From Chloroflexota bacterium (GTDB lineage Bacteria > Chloroflexota > UBA6077 > FW602-bin22 > CADDYW01), in NCBI GenBank assembly GCA_021324795.1, contig JAJPIK010000068.1, positions 1-64,000 of the forward strand: a stretch of 64,000 bases of DNA, given 5' to 3'. Made by a program: the position numbers and the translations under genes. Shown here one piece after another: positions 61,668 through 64,000 of the stretch (position 1 is the first letter of the stretch; each line of letters opens with the position of its first letter). The notes under the pieces are model-generated. The model worked only from the letters and a program-made list of their open reading frames with translations, did not search any database and was not told the origin of the DNA.

Positions 61668-62708
61668 TTGGCACGGTATTTAATCACCGGTGGGGCCGGT
61701 TTTCTTGGTATCAATCTCACTCGCTATTTGCTAGAGCGGGGGCATGAGGTCGTCACCTTCGACCTCGCCGAGTTTGATTACGAAGACGTCAAGGATCGGG
61801 TCCTTCACCTCAAGGGCGACATTCGCGACCGCGCAGCGGTGGACCAGGCGATGGAGGGGATCAACGTCGTCGTGCACACCGCAGCCGCGTTACCGCTCTA
61901 TAAAGCGGAAGACATCTTTACGACCGACGTCGACGGAACCCGCAACGTCGTCGATTCCGCCTTCCGTCACCAGGTCGATCGCTTCATTCACATCTCGTCG
62001 ACCGCGGTCTACGGGATCCCTGATCACCATCCTCTGCTCGAAGACGACAAGCTCGACGGTGTCGGCCCTTACGGCAAGGCAAAGATCATGGCGGAAGAGG
62101 TCTGCGCCGCCTATCGCCGCCGTGGCATGTGCGTGACAATCATCCGACCGAAATCGTTCGTTGGACCGGAGCGGCTAGGGGTCTTCGCATTGCTCTATGA
62201 TTGGGCGAAAGATGGCAGAGGCTTCCCGATGATCGGTGACGGTAAGAACCGCTACCAGCTTCTCGACGTCGAAGACCTGTGCCAGGCGATCTACCTCGCG
62301 GCGACCGGGCCAAAGGACAAGGTGAGCGACACCTTCAACGTTGGTGCTAAAGAGTTCACCACGATGGGCGAAGACTACCAAGCCGTGCTCGACTACGCCG
62401 GCTTTGGCAAAAAGATCCGTCCTTTCCCGGCCTGGCCAGTCATCTGGGCGCTGCGCGTCCTCGAGTTTTATCATCTCTCGCCGCTCTACAAATGGGTCTA
62501 CGAAACTGCTTCGAAGGACTCCTTTGTGTCGATTGAGAAAGCCGAGCGAGTTCTCGGCTACCAGCCGAGGTACTCGAACAAAGATGCCCTGGTGCGGAAC
62601 TTCCAATGGTACCTGGCGAACCTTCACAAGTTCGAGCATCGCTCTGGCGTCTCGCATCGGGTGCCCTGGAGGCAGGGAGCATTGGGACTGGCAAAACTAC
62701 TCTTTTAG
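61668..62708 (+). CDS. NAD-dependent sugar-nucleotide epimerase/dehydratase
   Basis: A 346-aa extended SDR. GGAGFLGINLTRYLLERGHEVV binds the dinucleotide, VVHTAAALP is the mid-domain strand, and the active site has ISSTAVYGIP with YGKAK (Tyr-x-x-x-Lys). The last ~70 residues (YKWVYETASKDSFVSIEKAE) are typical of the SDR_a group acting on UDP- or GDP-sugars. Substrate unknown. TTG start after TAGAGG. It diverges from argG by 100 bases; a TACAAT on the argG side near 61612-61617 could be a shared -10. Confidence 0.86.
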   Translation: MARYLITGGAGFLGINLTRYLLERGHEVVTFDLAEFDYEDVKDRVLHLKGDIRDRAAVDQAMEGINVVVHTAAALPLYKAEDIFTTDVDGTRNVVDSAFRHQVDRFIHISSTAVYGIPDHHPLLEDDKLDGVGPYGKAKIMAEEVCAAYRRRGMCVTIIRPKSFVGPERLGVFALLYDWAKDGRGFPMIGDGKNRYQLLDVEDLCQAIYLAATGPKDKVSDTFNVGAKEFTTMGEDYQAVLDYAGFGKKIRPFPAWPVIWALRVLEFYHLSPLYKWVYETASKDSFVSIEKAERVLGYQPRYSNKDALVRNFQWYLANLHKFEHRSGVSHRVPWRQGALGLAKLLF

Positions 62709-62742
62709 GCTTTCGGCCGGCGTGAGCCCTGTTGACCAGCGC

Positions 62743-62748
62743 TATAAT
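62743..62748 (+). promoter_or_regulatory. TATAAT -10 element
   Basis: A perfect -10 box 82 bases before the 3-hydroxyisobutyrate-dehydrogenase-family gene. The -35 at the right spacing is poor. Confidence 0.35.
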
Positions 62749-62829
62749 AAGCAGGGAAAACAGACGTCTGATAAAGACAGAACCCGGCATGAACTGACCA
62801 ACATTCCAACACCCAAACGGGAGACAACG

Positions 62830-63723
62830 ATGGCTGATAAGCTCGGATTCATTGGTTTGGGGCTGATGGGCAAGCCCATGGCACGGAACTTACTCAAGGC
62901 AGGATTCTCCCTCACTGTCCACAACCGGAGTCAGGGAGCGGTTCGGGAGTTGGTCGCCGAGGGAGCGACCGCCGCGGATTCGCCGGCTGCCTTGGCCGAG
63001 CAGGTGGATGTGGTGTTCACTTGTTTGCCGATGCCTGCCGATGTCGAACAAGTCTACCTCGGCGAGCGGGGTGTGCTGAGCGGCGTGCAGCCGGGTAGCG
63101 TTCTGGTCGATATGAGCACGATCGATCCGTCGACTCATCAGAAAATCGCTGCCCAAGCCGCGGAAAAGAAGGTCAGCTACCTCGACGCACCGATCAGCGG
63201 TGGGACGACCGGCGCACGTGATGGCACTTTGTCGATCATGGTTGGCGGCGAGGCGGCAGCGGTCGAGCGTGTCCGACCCGCCTTGAATGCGATGGGCCAG
63301 CGGATCTACCACATCGGGCCAGTGGGCTCAGGGGCGGTTGTCAAGATAGTTAACAATATGATGTCGGCGATCAACGCGGTTGGTGTCTGCGAAGGTCTGG
63401 TTCTTGGTGCGAAGTTTGGGATCGATCCCGAACTGCTGCTCGAAGTGACGAACAATAGCTCGGCGGCCAGCCGGACCCTTGCTTCGACTGGTCGAGCGAT
63501 CATCGACCGCAATTTCGATCCTGGCTTCATGATCGACCTGATGCATAAAGATGTTGGCCTGGCCGTCGATCTGGGCAAGCAGCTCAAAGTGCGCACGCTC
63601 GCCGCTGCGCTGACCCAGCAGGTGTTGCAGGAAGCCCAAGCGGCTGGCCTTGGCCGGGCCGGCACTCCAGCCCAGATTATTCCGCTGGAACGGAGCGCGG
63701 GGATCGAGGTCAAGAAGAAGTAA
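62830..63723 (+). CDS. 3-hydroxyisobutyrate dehydrogenase-family oxidoreductase (tartronate semialdehyde reductase-like)
   Basis: A 297-aa beta-hydroxyacid dehydrogenase. GFIGLGLMGKPMARNLLKAG binds NAD(P), VDMSTIDPSTH and YLDAPISGGTTGARDGTL follow, and the catalytic lysine lies in VGSGAVVKIVNNMMSA. The family includes 2-hydroxy-3-oxopropionate reductase and 3-hydroxyisobutyrate dehydrogenase; valine catabolism through the latter would end in methylmalonyl-CoA, encoded in this window, but the substrate is unresolved. CGGGAGA lies before the ATG at 62830. Confidence 0.9.
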   Translation: MADKLGFIGLGLMGKPMARNLLKAGFSLTVHNRSQGAVRELVAEGATAADSPAALAEQVDVVFTCLPMPADVEQVYLGERGVLSGVQPGSVLVDMSTIDPSTHQKIAAQAAEKKVSYLDAPISGGTTGARDGTLSIMVGGEAAAVERVRPALNAMGQRIYHIGPVGSGAVVKIVNNMMSAINAVGVCEGLVLGAKFGIDPELLLEVTNNSSAASRTLASTGRAIIDRNFDPGFMIDLMHKDVGLAVDLGKQLKVRTLAAALTQQVLQEAQAAGLGRAGTPAQIIPLERSAGIEVKKK

Positions 63724-63753
63724 TTCAGGAAACTGGAATTCACCACTTCTCAA

Positions 63754-64000
63754 TCACTCGTGGCTCTGCAGCCTCTGGTCCGCAGTGCGGGCGTCCGCGG
63801 CGCGGGCGGCCTTGTAGGCGAGGATCTTGTCCAAGAGGGCAGGATTACTCGTCGCGAGGATCTGAACGGCGAGGAGGCCGGCGTTGGTTGCATTACCGAT
63901 CGCCACGGTTGCAACTGGCACACCGCGTGGCATCTGGACAATCGAGAGGAGCGAGTCCATCCCTCCGAGGTGACTGAGCGGCACCGGTACGCCGATGACC
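63754..64000 (-). CDS. purE: PurE, 5-(carboxyamino)imidazole ribonucleotide mutase (3' part)
   Basis: Only the last ~82 residues lie in the window; the gene continues past position 64000. [20 protein letters not shown] with [20 protein letters not shown] is the conserved core of PurE, which rearranges N5-CAIR to CAIR in purine synthesis. The C-terminal AAQIL-like helix is present and then a charged tail with [13 protein letters not shown]. Converges on the hydroxyacid dehydrogenase gene with 30 bases between, where AGAAGT and ACTTCT can form a weak hairpin. Confidence 0.9.
   Translation of the reverse strand, partial: VIGVPVPLSHLGGMDSLLSIVQMPRGVPVATVAIGNATNAGLLAVQILATSNPALLDKILAYKAARAADARTADQRLQSHE

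Noticed and set aside
60317..61720. Longer form of argG
   Set aside because: The extra 51 residues have no similarity to ArgG and overlap the start of the divergent epimerase gene.
1..64000. CRISPR arrays, prophage or IS elements, tRNA or rRNA genes
   Set aside because: No regularly spaced repeats, transposase or integrase motifs, or cloverleaf-like sequences were seen by eye; a tRNAscan or repeat search could still find a missed one.

Overview
The window is about 60% GC and gene-dense, with genes on both strands in short operons. It carries ordinary chromosomal genes: argininosuccinate synthase, the end of purE, the methylmalonyl-CoA mutase set, two-component systems, peptidases and sugar or amino-acid catabolism. 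There is no rRNA, tRNA, CRISPR array, integrase or transposase, so this looks like chromosome, not plasmid or prophage. Tat-type and plain lipoproteins, an LPXTG-type surface protein, a sedolisin (S53) peptidase, GH127, an enolase-superfamily sugar-acid dehydratase, a SelA-like PLP enzyme and a rifampicin-phosphotransferase-like protein suggest a Chloroflexota-like heterotroph (Thermomicrobia or Ktedonobacteria style). That placement is inference; no phylogenetic marker was compared.

Left part (1-20 kb): a NusG/RfaH-like factor behind a good promoter, an M20 amidohydrolase, a NarL-type sensor/regulator pair, a zinc-ribbon/RDD membrane protein, and an operon of enolase-superfamily dehydratase plus aminotransferase. 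These are followed by a solitary DNA methyltransferase, a sugar-isomerase-like gene with a sedolisin, an S9 acylaminoacyl peptidase, an SDR, an operon of SelA-like PLP enzyme plus aminotransferase, a phosphoesterase lipoprotein and a second zinc-ribbon membrane protein.

Middle part (19.6-41.2 kb): a GAF-GAF-PAS histidine kinase with two receiver-only regulators, preceded by a structured leader and closed by a strong terminator. An 890-aa PEP-synthase-like protein built like rifampicin phosphotransferases is divergent from a membrane protein and an archaeal-type methyltransferase. Then come an aldehyde dehydrogenase, GH127, an M16C peptidase, a 200-bp long palindrome, a CDGSH protein, a Gfo/Idh oxidoreductase, an operon of uncharacterised membrane proteins ending in a zinc-ribbon beta-propeller protein, and an S41 peptidase with the PduO adenosyltransferase.

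Right part (41.2-64 kb): a five-gene surface-polysaccharide operon (chain-length protein, tyrosine kinase, PHP phosphatase, nucleotidyltransferase, RmlB-like dehydratase), a YceI/HxlR divergent pair, an LPXTG-type protein, and the methylmalonyl-CoA operon (epimerase, mutase large and small subunits, MeaB). The adenosyltransferase at 40.6-41.1 kb would supply the mutase cofactor. A sugar ABC transporter (binding protein and two permeases, no ATPase), a SWIM-finger protein, a PQQ-propeller lipoprotein, an M20 dipeptidase, argG, a sugar-nucleotide epimerase-like gene, a 3-hydroxyisobutyrate-dehydrogenase-family gene and the 3' end of purE complete the window.

Many starts are GTG or TTG, and several open frames extend upstream of the likely start. 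Starts were chosen from Shine-Dalgarno spacing, promoters and family length. Nothing was searched against a database; family names rest on recognised motifs.
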